From Flavobacterium sp. KACC 22763 (lineage in GTDB: Bacteria > Bacteroidota > Bacteroidia > Flavobacteriales > Flavobacteriaceae), in NCBI RefSeq assembly GCF_028736155.1, contig NZ_CP117879.1:2728001-2792000 (forward strand): 64,000 nucleotides of DNA, written 5' to 3'. The notes beneath the pieces were generated by a model. It was not told the origin of the DNA, ran no database searches, and was given only the letters and a program-made list of their open reading frames with translations. Positions 35,624-45,173 of the stretch are shown one piece after another (the stretch's first letter is position 1; the number at the start of each line of letters is the position of its first letter). The position numbers and the translations under genes were made by a program.

Positions 35624-35765
35624 AGCCCTGATTGAAGTGAAAAGCTTTTTTGAAAAAAATATAGTTTTTGTAATTTTTATGGAGCGACCAACGGAAGCTT
35701 TATAAAAATTAAACAAAAACATATTTTTGAGAAAAACTTGTAACGGAAAGCAGGAAACAGCTCCT
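35624..35765 (+). repeat. Long foldable intergenic element (AGCCC...AGCTCCT type)
   Basis: AGCCCTG (35624-35630) pairs with CAGG...GCT near 35751-35762. Inside, AAGCTTTTTTGAAAAAAATAT pairs with ATATTTTTGAGAAAAACTT, and GTTTTTGTAATTTTTAT with ATAAAAATTAAACAAAAAC, leaving a loop GGAGCGACCAACGGAAGC. The whole 142 bp can form one extended hairpin with conserved-looking ends (AGCCCTGATTGAAGTG, GCAGGAAACAGCTCCT). I recall similar intergenic sequences in many Bacteroidota, so it is a dispersed structured repeat or an RNA. Confidence 0.55.
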
Positions 35766-35773
35766 AAAAATAA

Positions 35774-37528
35774 ATGAAAGCAAAAGCATTCGACACAGGA
35801 TTATTCAAACGAATTTTAAAATATACCCGCCCTTATAAATGGCGTTATTATGGCGTAATTATTTTTGCCATTTCGCTGTCCATTTTTGCTGCGCTCCGTC
35901 CTTACTTGCTTAAAGAAACAGTAGACGGCTACATCAAAACTCATGATAAAATGGGATTATTGATGTATATTATTTTAATGGGTGTAGTTCTACTGATGGA
36001 AGTTTTCTCTCAGTTTTACTTCGTCTATTGGGCCAACTGGCTCGGTCAGGATATTGTAAAAGATATTAGAACCAAACTTTTTCAGCACATTTTGAGTTTC
36101 AGAATGAAGTATTTCGATTTGGTTCCGGTGGGACAATTGGTTACAAGAGCCGTTTCGGATATTGAATCTATTGCTCGAATTTTCAGTCAGGGTTTGTTTA
36201 TGATTATAAGTGACTTGATGAAAATGGTTGTGGTGTTGATTTTTATGTTTTACATGAACTGGAAACTGACTTGGATTGTGGTAATTGCTATGCCAATTTT
36301 GGTTTATGTTACAAGGATTTTCCAACGTAAAATGCAAGTTGCTTTTGAGGAAGTAAGAACTCAGATTGCCAACATGAACTCGTTTGTTCAGGAACGTGTA
36401 ACGGGTATGAAAATCGTACAGCTTTTTAACCGTGAAAAAATCGAAGCCGAAAACTTCAAAGAAATCAACAACAAACATAGAGTAGCCTGGATTAAAACCA
36501 TTTTATACAACTCTATTTTCTTCCCTATTGCCGATATTATTTCATCTATTACTTTAGGTTTAGTTGTCGTTTATGGTGGTTTTAGAATTTTGAACGGTGA
36601 TCATTTTACGACTTTTGGAGATTTATTCTCCTACACCATGTTTATCGGAATGCTGTTTAATCCGTTAAGGCAAATTGCAGATAAATTTAACGAGATGCAA
36701 TTAGGAATGATTGCTGCCAATCGTGTTTTTGATATTATCGACACGCAAGATCATATTCAAGATACGGGAACAATTGAAGCGCCAGTTTTTAACGGAAGAA
36801 TTGACTTTAAAGATGTTCGTTTCAGTTATATTCCAGAAGAGGAAGTAATCAAAGGAATTGATTTATCGGTTTCGGCTGGACAGACTGTTGCTATTGTAGG
36901 TTCTACCGGTGCAGGAAAATCGACTATCATTAATTTATTGAATCGTTTTTACGAAATCAACAGCGGAACCATCTGTATTGATGGTGAAAACATCGAAAAC
37001 TACACTTTGGCTTCTTTGAGAAAACAAATTGCTGTGGTTTTGCAAGATGTCTTTTTGTTTGCCGATACAATTTACAATAATATTACTTTGCACAATCCGG
37101 CAATTACGAGAGATAAAGTAATTGATGCTGCAAAGAAAATTGGTGTTCATGATTTTATTATGAACCTCCCAGATAATTATGATTTTGATGTAAAAGAGCG
37201 AGGCGTTATGCTTTCTTCTGGACAGCGTCAGCTTATTGCTTTTTTACGTTCTTATGTGAGTAATCCGAGTATTTTGATTTTGGATGAGGCCACTTCTTCG
37301 ATTGATACGTATTCTGAAGAAATGATTCAGCGTGCAACAGAAACGATTACAAAAGGAAGAACTTCTATTATAATTGCACATAGATTAGCAACAATTGTAA
37401 ATGCAGATAAAATTGTGGTGATGGATAAGGGATTGATTGTTGAACAAGGAACGCATCAGGAATTATTACTGAAAGCTGATGGTTACTATAAAAATTTATA
37501 TGACTCGCAGTTTGCTGTGGCAAACTAA
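35774..37528 (+). CDS. MsbA-like ABC exporter (fused membrane and ATPase domains)
   Basis: The protein has 584 residues: six membrane segments in about 1-325, then an ATPase domain with Walker A GSTGAGKST, signature LSSGQRQL (a variant of LSGGQ), Walker B ILILDEATSS and the H-loop IIIAHRLAT. It works as a homo- or heterodimer exporting lipids, peptides or drugs; the substrate cannot be told. It starts 8 bp after the foldable element and is followed 16 bp later by a histidine kinase. Confidence 0.93.
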   Translation: MKAKAFDTGLFKRILKYTRPYKWRYYGVIIFAISLSIFAALRPYLLKETVDGYIKTHDKMGLLMYIILMGVVLLMEVFSQFYFVYWANWLGQDIVKDIRTKLFQHILSFRMKYFDLVPVGQLVTRAVSDIESIARIFSQGLFMIISDLMKMVVVLIFMFYMNWKLTWIVVIAMPILVYVTRIFQRKMQVAFEEVRTQIANMNSFVQERVTGMKIVQLFNREKIEAENFKEINNKHRVAWIKTILYNSIFFPIADIISSITLGLVVVYGGFRILNGDHFTTFGDLFSYTMFIGMLFNPLRQIADKFNEMQLGMIAANRVFDIIDTQDHIQDTGTIEAPVFNGRIDFKDVRFSYIPEEEVIKGIDLSVSAGQTVAIVGSTGAGKSTIINLLNRFYEINSGTICIDGENIENYTLASLRKQIAVVLQDVFLFADTIYNNITLHNPAITRDKVIDAAKKIGVHDFIMNLPDNYDFDVKERGVMLSSGQRQLIAFLRSYVSNPSILILDEATSSIDTYSEEMIQRATETITKGRTSIIIAHRLATIVNADKIVVMDKGLIVEQGTHQELLLKADGYYKNLYDSQFAVAN

Positions 37529-37544
37529 GTCATAATGTTACTTT

Positions 37545-39122
37545 TTGAAATTTAGATTAAAAAATATTACTTCTAGGCGTGCTTTTTTAATATACGTTGT
37601 TGTCTCGATTCTGATTACGGTTTCGTCGGTTTACATTCTGAGCAATCTGATTACAGATTTAACCGAAAAATCGAATGATGATATAGCAACGCGTAACTTC
37701 CTTAAAAAACAAGAATTCATGTCTGAAGAACTTTCGAAGTTCTTAGAACAGGAAAAAAAGATTGAACAAGTTCTAAAAATCAGCACTTCGGGAAACCTTG
37801 ATAACAATTTAAAGCTTTTGTCTTCTCTTCAGGCAAATAATAAATTGATTGTGAATAATTGGTTTCAGATTAATGAAAACGCTATTCAATACGGCAATCC
37901 TTCTATTTCTAACGAAATTAAAAATGACATAAAAGCATTTCTTATTCAAAATGAAAATGCCAAACATCTCAGTGTAATTCTTCCGCAAGGAAAGGAATGG
38001 GTTTGGCGCATTTATTTTAAATTAGTTTCAGAAAGCAAAACTGTCGTAAAATATGGTTATGACATCAATCTGAGATTGCTTCATAGTTACATTTCTAAAA
38101 TAGACAAAACAAAAACAGCTACTAACTACGCTTTTGTTTTTGATAAAAACGGAACCTGCATTTACCATCCCGAAATTGCTTTTCTTGGAAAAAATATCTT
38201 TAAGATTTCATCTCTTAATCCATCTGATACGATTTATAGTAAGAAACAAGATTTCGTCAAAAGAACAACTCTGTCTGAGTTCTTGCAGTTGGATGTTATT
38301 CGTTTTACTAAAAAACTGGATATCAAAAACTCAAACTGGTTTGTCTGCGTTAACGTTCCTAAAATGGTCGCTGACGAAAATGTAGCTTTGGTTAAAAAAT
38401 ATTCAACTTCGATTTATTCGATCACAACAGTAATGTTGCTTTTGATTTTTTATCTTTTCTCTTATGCCAACAGACGTGCTTACAGAGAAAAGGGAATTGT
38501 CATAAAAGAGAAAAATAAACTCTTGGTTGAGAATGAAAAAATCATCAAAGAAAAAGCTTTGATTCAGCTGCAACAATTAAAAGAGCAAATTAATCCACAC
38601 TTTTTGTTCAATTCGCTCAATTCGCTTTATATGCTTATTGGAAGTGATATTAAAGTTGCGCAGAAATTTACTTTAAACCTATCTCGTATTTATCGTTATT
38701 TAATTGATCCGCCAGAAAAGAACATTGTTCCTTTGAAGGACGAATTATTATTTATCGAAAAATATATCTTTTTGCAGCAAACCCGTTTTAAAGAAGAGTT
38801 ATTCTTTTCTATCGAAATTGAAAACCAAGCTGCATTAAACAAACACATCCCTTATCTTGCTTTTCAGATTGTGGTCGAAAATGCTATTAAGCATAATAGA
38901 GCCACACAGGAAAGTCCACTTACTACAAAAATCCTGATTAAAGAAAATCAGGTAATTATCAGCAACAATCTTCAAAAGAAATTGACTGCAGAACCGAGTA
39001 CTAAATTTGGGTTAAATTACCTAAAGAGTATTTACAATTATTATTCAAAAACAGAATTTAATACATCAGAAAAAGATGGCTATTTTGTTTGTATTCTTCC
39101 ATTAATATCCATTCACTCCTAA
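37545..39122 (+). CDS. LytS/YehU-type sensor histidine kinase with Cache-like sensor domain (TTG start)
   Basis: The protein has 525 residues. The only start that keeps the first membrane helix (about 13-33) is TTG at 37545; an in-frame TAA at 37533 rules out more upstream starts, and the next Met (residue 59) would lose the helix. A periplasmic Cache-like domain spans about 40-288, followed by a second helix (about 289-308), a coiled coil, and a His_kinase domain with His352 (LKEQINPHFLFNSLNSLY) plus an HATPase (VVENAIKHNRA, TKFGLNYLKSIY). The cognate regulator is probably the LytTR protein at 46632, beyond the metalloprotease-SusCD genes. Confidence 0.9.
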   Translation: MKFRLKNITSRRAFLIYVVVSILITVSSVYILSNLITDLTEKSNDDIATRNFLKKQEFMSEELSKFLEQEKKIEQVLKISTSGNLDNNLKLLSSLQANNKLIVNNWFQINENAIQYGNPSISNEIKNDIKAFLIQNENAKHLSVILPQGKEWVWRIYFKLVSESKTVVKYGYDINLRLLHSYISKIDKTKTATNYAFVFDKNGTCIYHPEIAFLGKNIFKISSLNPSDTIYSKKQDFVKRTTLSEFLQLDVIRFTKKLDIKNSNWFVCVNVPKMVADENVALVKKYSTSIYSITTVMLLLIFYLFSYANRRAYREKGIVIKEKNKLLVENEKIIKEKALIQLQQLKEQINPHFLFNSLNSLYMLIGSDIKVAQKFTLNLSRIYRYLIDPPEKNIVPLKDELLFIEKYIFLQQTRFKEELFFSIEIENQAALNKHIPYLAFQIVVENAIKHNRATQESPLTTKILIKENQVIISNNLQKKLTAEPSTKFGLNYLKSIYNYYSKTEFNTSEKDGYFVCILPLISIHS

Positions 39123-39208
39123 AAAAAAGCCACTCACTCCTTTTTGTTTTTTTTCCGAACTAAAATAAAATAGTTTCGGATCGAAAATTAACCTAAACTT
39201 AACATCTG

Positions 39209-41806
39209 ATGAAGGAAAAATCATTCCTGCATAATTTGATAATATTTTGCATATCCTTATTACTATTATCGTCACTTACTGTTCATTCTCAAAAGAAGAA
39301 AAAAGACAAAAAAGAGGACAAAACTGAAATTAAAAAAGATTCTACCGATTCTAAAAAAGGTAAAAAATACGACGACCTTGTAAAAAAAGGTTCGATCAAA
39401 AAAGGACTCTTCAATGTCATTCAGGTAAAAACCGATGTTTATTTTGAAATTCAAGACAGTTTATTCCAAAGAGAGTTTTTAATTGTAAACAAATTATCTC
39501 AAGTTCCTTTTCAAGTAAACGAAGCTGGCTTAAACAAAGGAATGAATTATGAAAACAAAGTCATTAGTTTTTATAAAGATACAATTGCAAAGAAGGTTTG
39601 GGTAAAATCGTATGTTCCAAAAGTTTCTTCACCAAAAGAAGATGCGATTACACAATCGGTTCAAAATAATTTTGCAGAATCTATTATTGAAGTTTTTGAT
39701 ATTGAAACCAAAAACAACGATTCGACTTCTGTTGTTATTAAAGTAAATAAGATTTTTGACGGAAAACAAAAAAGCTTCAATGATGTTTTGAGCAACACTG
39801 GCATTGGAGGTTCTGTAAAATCTGATTTATCATATATAGAAGGTTTAAAAACTTTCCCAAAAAATATTGTAGTAAAATCGCAACTGACAACTTCTTACAG
39901 CGATGGCGCATCGTCATTACCAATTACGCTTGGTGTGACAAGTAATATTATTTTATTGGACAAAACTCCAATGAAACCACGTTTTTCTGATAAACGAATT
40001 GGTTTCTTTTCTGAAAAGCATTGGTATTTTACCGATGCACAGCAAGCAATGGTTGAAAAAGAACTTATTACACGCTGGAGATTAGAACCTAAAAAAGAAG
40101 ACAAAGAAAAATATTTGAAAGGTGAATTAGTAGAGCCGAAAAAACCAATCGTTTATTACATCGATCCATCGACTCCAAAACAATGGAGAAAATACATTAT
40201 TGATGGAGTACACGATTGGCAGGCAGCTTTTGAAAAAGCGGGTTTCAAAAACGCTATTATCGCAAAAGAACCTACTGATAAAGATTTGGATTTTGATATT
40301 GATGACGTGCGTTACTCTGTAATTACGTATGCTGCATCTCCAAAATCAAATGCAATGGGGCCATCTGTGGTTGACCCAAGAAGCGGTGAAATTATCGAAG
40401 CCGATATTATCTGGTGGCATAATGTAATGACGTCGCTTCAAAGCTGGATGCGCATCCAAACAGGACCAATTGATCCTAAAGCTAGAGAAAATAAATTTAG
40501 CGATGAACATATGGGAGAAGCAATTCGTTTTGTTTCGTCTCACGAAGTGGGTCATACTTTTGGTTTAAAACACAATATGGGTTCTTCTTTTGCTTATGAT
40601 GTAGAATCATTACGTTCTAAAGAATTTACAGCAAAAATGGGAGGAACAGCTCCATCAATTATGGATTATGCGCGTTACAACTATGTAGCTCAGCCAGAAG
40701 ACAATGTTACAGTAATTACTCCAAAAATTGGAGAATATGATAAATATGCTATAGAATGGGGTTACAGATGGTACTCGCCTAACGACAACGAAACAACAAA
40801 ACTAAACGCCTTAATTACAAAACATCAAGATGACCCCATTTATTTTTATGGCGAACAGCAGGGAAATGTAATTGATCCTCGTTCTCAGTCTGAAGACTTA
40901 GGAAATGATGCTATGAAAGCAAGCGAATACGGTTTGAAGAACTTAAAGCGTGTTGTAGATAATATCTTAAACTGGACTTACGATAAAGATCAGTCTTACT
41001 ATGAAACAGGTAAACTATATATTGGAGCTATTGGCCAATGGCAAACATACACTGACCATGTATTGGCTAATATTGGGGGTGTTTATTTAAATACAACGGT
41101 TCACGGCGATAACAAACAAAGTTATGTTCCGGTTCCTGCTGCAATGCAGAAAAGAGCTGCAGATTATTTAGTTAAAAATGTACTTACAATTCCGCAGTGG
41201 CTGTTTTTTAATGACATTTTAGAAAAAACAAATCCGTTGAAAGATTCTCCTTTTGGACCTTACGAATACACACCATATACAATGGCACGAGGATTACAAT
41301 ACGATGCAATGTATAGCTTATTCAGAGACGACCGTTTACTTCGAATGACAGAAAATGAATTGTATCAGCTAAATAAAACTAAAGAACCCGTTTTTACCGT
41401 AAATGATTTGTTTAAAAAAATACATCAAAACGTTTTTGCTGGAACAATTGCGAATAAATCGCTATCAATTCTGGAGCGTATGACACAAAAGAATTATGTA
41501 GATGTTTTAATTATTTCAACAAATAAATTATTTGAAAAAACAGAAGCGAAGAAATCAATCGAAATTCAGCAGACTTTAAGCATGCCGCATTTATGCAATT
41601 ATTTAAATGATGCACATACAGCAAGAAATATCAATAATGCTTTTTTAAGTAGAGTTGCAGAAGTAACCTCAGATAAAAAAGGCGAATTAACAAAAGTCCT
41701 TCAATTATTAAAAACTAAAAAGAATACAGGAGACCAATCTACCCAAAACCATTACCGCGATTTGATCCAACGAATCGAAAAAGCCCTAAATAATACAACC
41801 TTTTAA
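39209..41806 (+). CDS. Secreted zinc-dependent metalloprotease (DUF5117/DUF4953 type)
   Basis: The protein has 865 residues: signal peptide (LLLLSSLTVHSQ), a Lys/Asp-rich linker (about 28-55), a DUF5117-like region, then a gluzincin/metzincin-like zinc site HEVGHTFGLKH (His445, Glu446, His449, His455) within a DUF4953-type domain with APSIMDYARYNY as the Met-turn-like segment. It should degrade proteins or peptides outside the inner membrane. It is 16 bp upstream of a susC gene, so uptake of its peptide products is likely. An imperfect dyad CCGAACTA...TAGTTTCGG (39155-39179) lies just upstream and could be an operator or terminator. Confidence 0.9.
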   Translation: MKEKSFLHNLIIFCISLLLLSSLTVHSQKKKKDKKEDKTEIKKDSTDSKKGKKYDDLVKKGSIKKGLFNVIQVKTDVYFEIQDSLFQREFLIVNKLSQVPFQVNEAGLNKGMNYENKVISFYKDTIAKKVWVKSYVPKVSSPKEDAITQSVQNNFAESIIEVFDIETKNNDSTSVVIKVNKIFDGKQKSFNDVLSNTGIGGSVKSDLSYIEGLKTFPKNIVVKSQLTTSYSDGASSLPITLGVTSNIILLDKTPMKPRFSDKRIGFFSEKHWYFTDAQQAMVEKELITRWRLEPKKEDKEKYLKGELVEPKKPIVYYIDPSTPKQWRKYIIDGVHDWQAAFEKAGFKNAIIAKEPTDKDLDFDIDDVRYSVITYAASPKSNAMGPSVVDPRSGEIIEADIIWWHNVMTSLQSWMRIQTGPIDPKARENKFSDEHMGEAIRFVSSHEVGHTFGLKHNMGSSFAYDVESLRSKEFTAKMGGTAPSIMDYARYNYVAQPEDNVTVITPKIGEYDKYAIEWGYRWYSPNDNETTKLNALITKHQDDPIYFYGEQQGNVIDPRSQSEDLGNDAMKASEYGLKNLKRVVDNILNWTYDKDQSYYETGKLYIGAIGQWQTYTDHVLANIGGVYLNTTVHGDNKQSYVPVPAAMQKRAADYLVKNVLTIPQWLFFNDILEKTNPLKDSPFGPYEYTPYTMARGLQYDAMYSLFRDDRLLRMTENELYQLNKTKEPVFTVNDLFKKIHQNVFAGTIANKSLSILERMTQKNYVDVLIISTNKLFEKTEAKKSIEIQQTLSMPHLCNYLNDAHTARNINNAFLSRVAEVTSDKKGELTKVLQLLKTKKNTGDQSTQNHYRDLIQRIEKALNNTTF

Positions 41807-41822
41807 TACACAACCCAAAAAC

Positions 41823-44800
41823 ATGAAAAAAATTTTACAAGCCTTACTGCTGTTCCTGGCCATCGCAGGATACTCGCAGGAAACCCGAACCATCACGGGG
41901 ATCATTCAAGATGCAGCAGATTCATCGCCAATTCCTGGCGCATCGATCTTCGTTGAGAATAATTCGATATCAAACAAAACCGCTATGGCAGGTATTATCC
42001 ATAGTGAAGCAATTGGAACTACCTCAGATTTTGATGGTAAATTCAGCTTGAAAATCGCAAAAAACGTTACTACTTTGAGAGTTACTTTCATGGGATACAA
42101 ATCGTATACTCTTGAATTATCAGCTCAAAAAGATTATACTATCGCCTTAAATTCTGAAACAGCAAAACTTCAAGAGGTTCTTATAACAGGTTATCAGAAA
42201 ATTGAAAAAAGAAAGTTGACATCTGCTATTACAAAAGTAGATATGGCTTCTATTCAACAGACTGGTGTATCTAGCATTGACCAATTATTAATTGGACAAG
42301 TTGCCGGAGTTGCTGTTACTACTCCATCAGGAGCGCCAGGAGCTGCAGCAAAAATCAGAATTAGAGGTACTGCCTCTTTAAATGGAACACAAGACCCTTT
42401 ATGGGTTTTAGACGGACTTCCGTTAGAGAACAATGATGTTCCAAAAAATTACGATAAAGAGAATATCGATTTATTAAGCAACTACTCTATTGCTGGTTTA
42501 AATCCAGATGACATTAAAGATATTACCATTTTAAAAGATGCTGCGGCTACCGCTATTTACGGCGCACGCGCTGCAAACGGAGTAATCGTTGTTACGACTA
42601 AAAAAGGAAGAAGCGGGAAAATGACCGTTAGCTTCAACACCAATACTTTTATTACTCAAAGACCAGAATTTTCAAAATTAAACTTAATGGATTCTAATCA
42701 GAAAGTTGATCTTGAACTTAATATGGCGAGCCGTGCAGATTTGACTTATAGAGACACCGGTGGTGATGTTGCTCGTATCCTAAATGGAGCGAATGAATTA
42801 GACGCATACAGAGCCGGTGGATTCTCTTCTTTGAGTCCGCAAACACAACAGTCAATCAATAACCTAAGAGGCATCAATACAAATTGGGGCAATTTATTAT
42901 ACCAAAACGCAATCAACACACAACACGGATTAAGTTTGTCTGGAGGTAGCGAAAGATCTGACTACTATTTCTCTTTAGGATACTACGACGAAAAAGGAAC
43001 AACAATTGGAACAGGTCTTAAACGTTACAATTTAACTTTAAAAAACAGCTACGATATTACTGATAAATTTAAAGTGGGTGTAGGTATTTTTGGTTCAGAC
43101 ACTAAAACGACTTCTTACGTAACAGATACTGATGGTTTTACAAATCCTGCAAACTATTCAAGAAACGTAAATCCGTATCTTACGCCTTACAATGAAGATG
43201 GAAGTTATAAATACGATCCAGACATTGCGTCTTATTCTGATATTAAATTGCCTTTTAATTTCTTAGAAGAAAGAAACAATACTTCTTATGATTTAAAAAC
43301 AAGAGCTATAAAAGCATTGCTTGATGCTGAGTATAAAATCACAAAAGATTTGAAAGTATCAAGCCAATTAGGTTTACAGCTGGATAATTCTTCTAGTGAA
43401 AAATTTGCTGGCAAGGAAACTTTTTACACTAGAAAACAAAAAGAAAAAACAAGCTATTATTCTGGAGGAGTTCAAAAGTATTTCCTTCCTGAAGGAGGTA
43501 TTATTCAAAATACAAACACAGACTTTTTTCAGTACAACTTAAAAACAATGGTGAACTATTCTAAAACTTTAGGAGAGAAACACGAAATTGAAGTAATGGT
43601 TGGTAATGAATTAAGAAGAAATAAAAACACTACTATCTTGACAAGAGGTTTTGGTTATGACGAAAAGAATTTGACAACACAACAAATTATTTTCCCTAAC
43701 TCAAATTCTGTTAATGACGCTATTTACAAAACATTCATAAAAACAGAAAAAGAAAATGCCTTTGCATCATTCTTTGCAACAGCGGCATACACTTACAATA
43801 GAAAATATAGCTTCTACGGAAGTGTTCGTTACGATGGTTCTGACTTATTTGGTGTAGACCCAAAATACAAATACTTGCCACTTTGGTCAACATCTGGATC
43901 TTGGTTAGTGTCTCAAGAAAACTTCTTAAAAGACAGCAAAACAATTTCTAACTTAAGACTTCGTGCTTCTTACGGTTTACAAGGTAATATTGACAAAAAT
44001 ACTTCTCCTTATGTAGTTGGAGAAAATAAAACTACTACGATTTTACCAGGACAGACAGAACCTATAATTGAGGTAACGACTCCACCAAACAGCAAATTGC
44101 GTTGGGAAAAAACAGAAAATACCAACTTAGGTTTTGATCTTGGTATGTTTAACAACCGTATTAGCATTGTAACTGATTTCTACGGAAGAAAAAGTACCGA
44201 TTTAATTGGTATGAAAGCGCTTCCTTTAGAAAATGGTTTTGAATTTACCAATATGAACTGGGCGCAAGTAAGTAATAAAGGTTATGAAATTGCCTTGGCT
44301 ACAAAAAACATCGACCGTCCTAATTTTAAATGGAATACTACAATTAATTTTGCTCATAACAAAAGTAACATTGACCGTTTAGAAATAAGAGACAACAGTT
44401 ATTTGCCAAACCAAGAAGGTCATGCTGTAAACGCTGTTTTTGGATTTAAAACAAACGGAATCGACGAAAACGGTTACCCGTTATTTGTAAACAAAAAAGG
44501 AGAAACTGTAAATGCACAGACTTTCTTTGGTCTATTTGACCCTTATGCTGAATTCTTGCCTGGAGAAATTACTCAGTCAAGTTTAACGCCAGCAGAATTT
44601 AGAGATCTATTTGTTTACCTAGGAGACAAAGATCCTAAATTTACAGGAGGTCTTACAAACACATTTAAGGTTCGTAATTTTGATCTTACGATTGCAGCGT
44701 CATTCAATATCAAACAAACGGTTACCAAAACACCTCCTTATAACGGAACAATAGTAGACAGAGGACAGAATTATACAACTGATATTTTAAACGCTTGGTC

Positions 44801-45161
44801 ACCAACCAACACTTCATCTAATTTACCAGGTATTACAAGTAAAAATTCTGGTACGGGAGATTCATGGATGGCGTACAGCTGGTTTTCTGGTGCAAATCAA
44901 ATCAATACTTATAACTACTTAGATACTTGGGTTAGCGAAATGAGTTATATGAGATTGAGCAGTGTTCGTTTTGGTTATACATTCCCAAAAACATTCACAG
45001 ATTACATCAATATTCAAAGTATTCGTTTAAATCTTGAAGCAAGAAACTTATTTGTGATAAGCTCAGATTACAAAGGTTATTTTGATCCTGAAACTTACGG
45101 AAACATTTATGCGCAGCCAGTTCCTAGATCATTTACTTTAGGACTTAATGTTACTTTCTAA
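41823..45161 (+). CDS. susC: SusC/RagA family TonB-dependent transporter (metalloprotease locus)
   Basis: This 1112-residue protein has a signal peptide to about residue 19 (IAGYSQ), a carboxypeptidase-like regulatory domain (about 24-105), the segment LQEVLITGYQKIEKRKLTSA at the start of the plug (about 117-136), a plug to about 250 (ILKDAAATAIYGARAANGVI), then a barrel ending FTLGLNVTF. It imports a ligand, probably oligopeptides given the protease gene ahead, with TonB energy and the SusD at 45174. No leader peptide precedes it, unlike the susC at 8541. It should share control with the metalloprotease. Confidence 0.93.
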   Translation: MKKILQALLLFLAIAGYSQETRTITGIIQDAADSSPIPGASIFVENNSISNKTAMAGIIHSEAIGTTSDFDGKFSLKIAKNVTTLRVTFMGYKSYTLELSAQKDYTIALNSETAKLQEVLITGYQKIEKRKLTSAITKVDMASIQQTGVSSIDQLLIGQVAGVAVTTPSGAPGAAAKIRIRGTASLNGTQDPLWVLDGLPLENNDVPKNYDKENIDLLSNYSIAGLNPDDIKDITILKDAAATAIYGARAANGVIVVTTKKGRSGKMTVSFNTNTFITQRPEFSKLNLMDSNQKVDLELNMASRADLTYRDTGGDVARILNGANELDAYRAGGFSSLSPQTQQSINNLRGINTNWGNLLYQNAINTQHGLSLSGGSERSDYYFSLGYYDEKGTTIGTGLKRYNLTLKNSYDITDKFKVGVGIFGSDTKTTSYVTDTDGFTNPANYSRNVNPYLTPYNEDGSYKYDPDIASYSDIKLPFNFLEERNNTSYDLKTRAIKALLDAEYKITKDLKVSSQLGLQLDNSSSEKFAGKETFYTRKQKEKTSYYSGGVQKYFLPEGGIIQNTNTDFFQYNLKTMVNYSKTLGEKHEIEVMVGNELRRNKNTTILTRGFGYDEKNLTTQQIIFPNSNSVNDAIYKTFIKTEKENAFASFFATAAYTYNRKYSFYGSVRYDGSDLFGVDPKYKYLPLWSTSGSWLVSQENFLKDSKTISNLRLRASYGLQGNIDKNTSPYVVGENKTTTILPGQTEPIIEVTTPPNSKLRWEKTENTNLGFDLGMFNNRISIVTDFYGRKSTDLIGMKALPLENGFEFTNMNWAQVSNKGYEIALATKNIDRPNFKWNTTINFAHNKSNIDRLEIRDNSYLPNQEGHAVNAVFGFKTNGIDENGYPLFVNKKGETVNAQTFFGLFDPYAEFLPGEITQSSLTPAEFRDLFVYLGDKDPKFTGGLTNTFKVRNFDLTIAASFNIKQTVTKTPPYNGTIVDRGQNYTTDILNAWSPTNTSSNLPGITSKNSGTGDSWMAYSWFSGANQINTYNYLDTWVSEMSYMRLSSVRFGYTFPKTFTDYINIQSIRLNLEARNLFVISSDYKGYFDPETYGNIYAQPVPRSFTLGLNVTF

Positions 45162-45173
45162 AAACTAAAAAAG

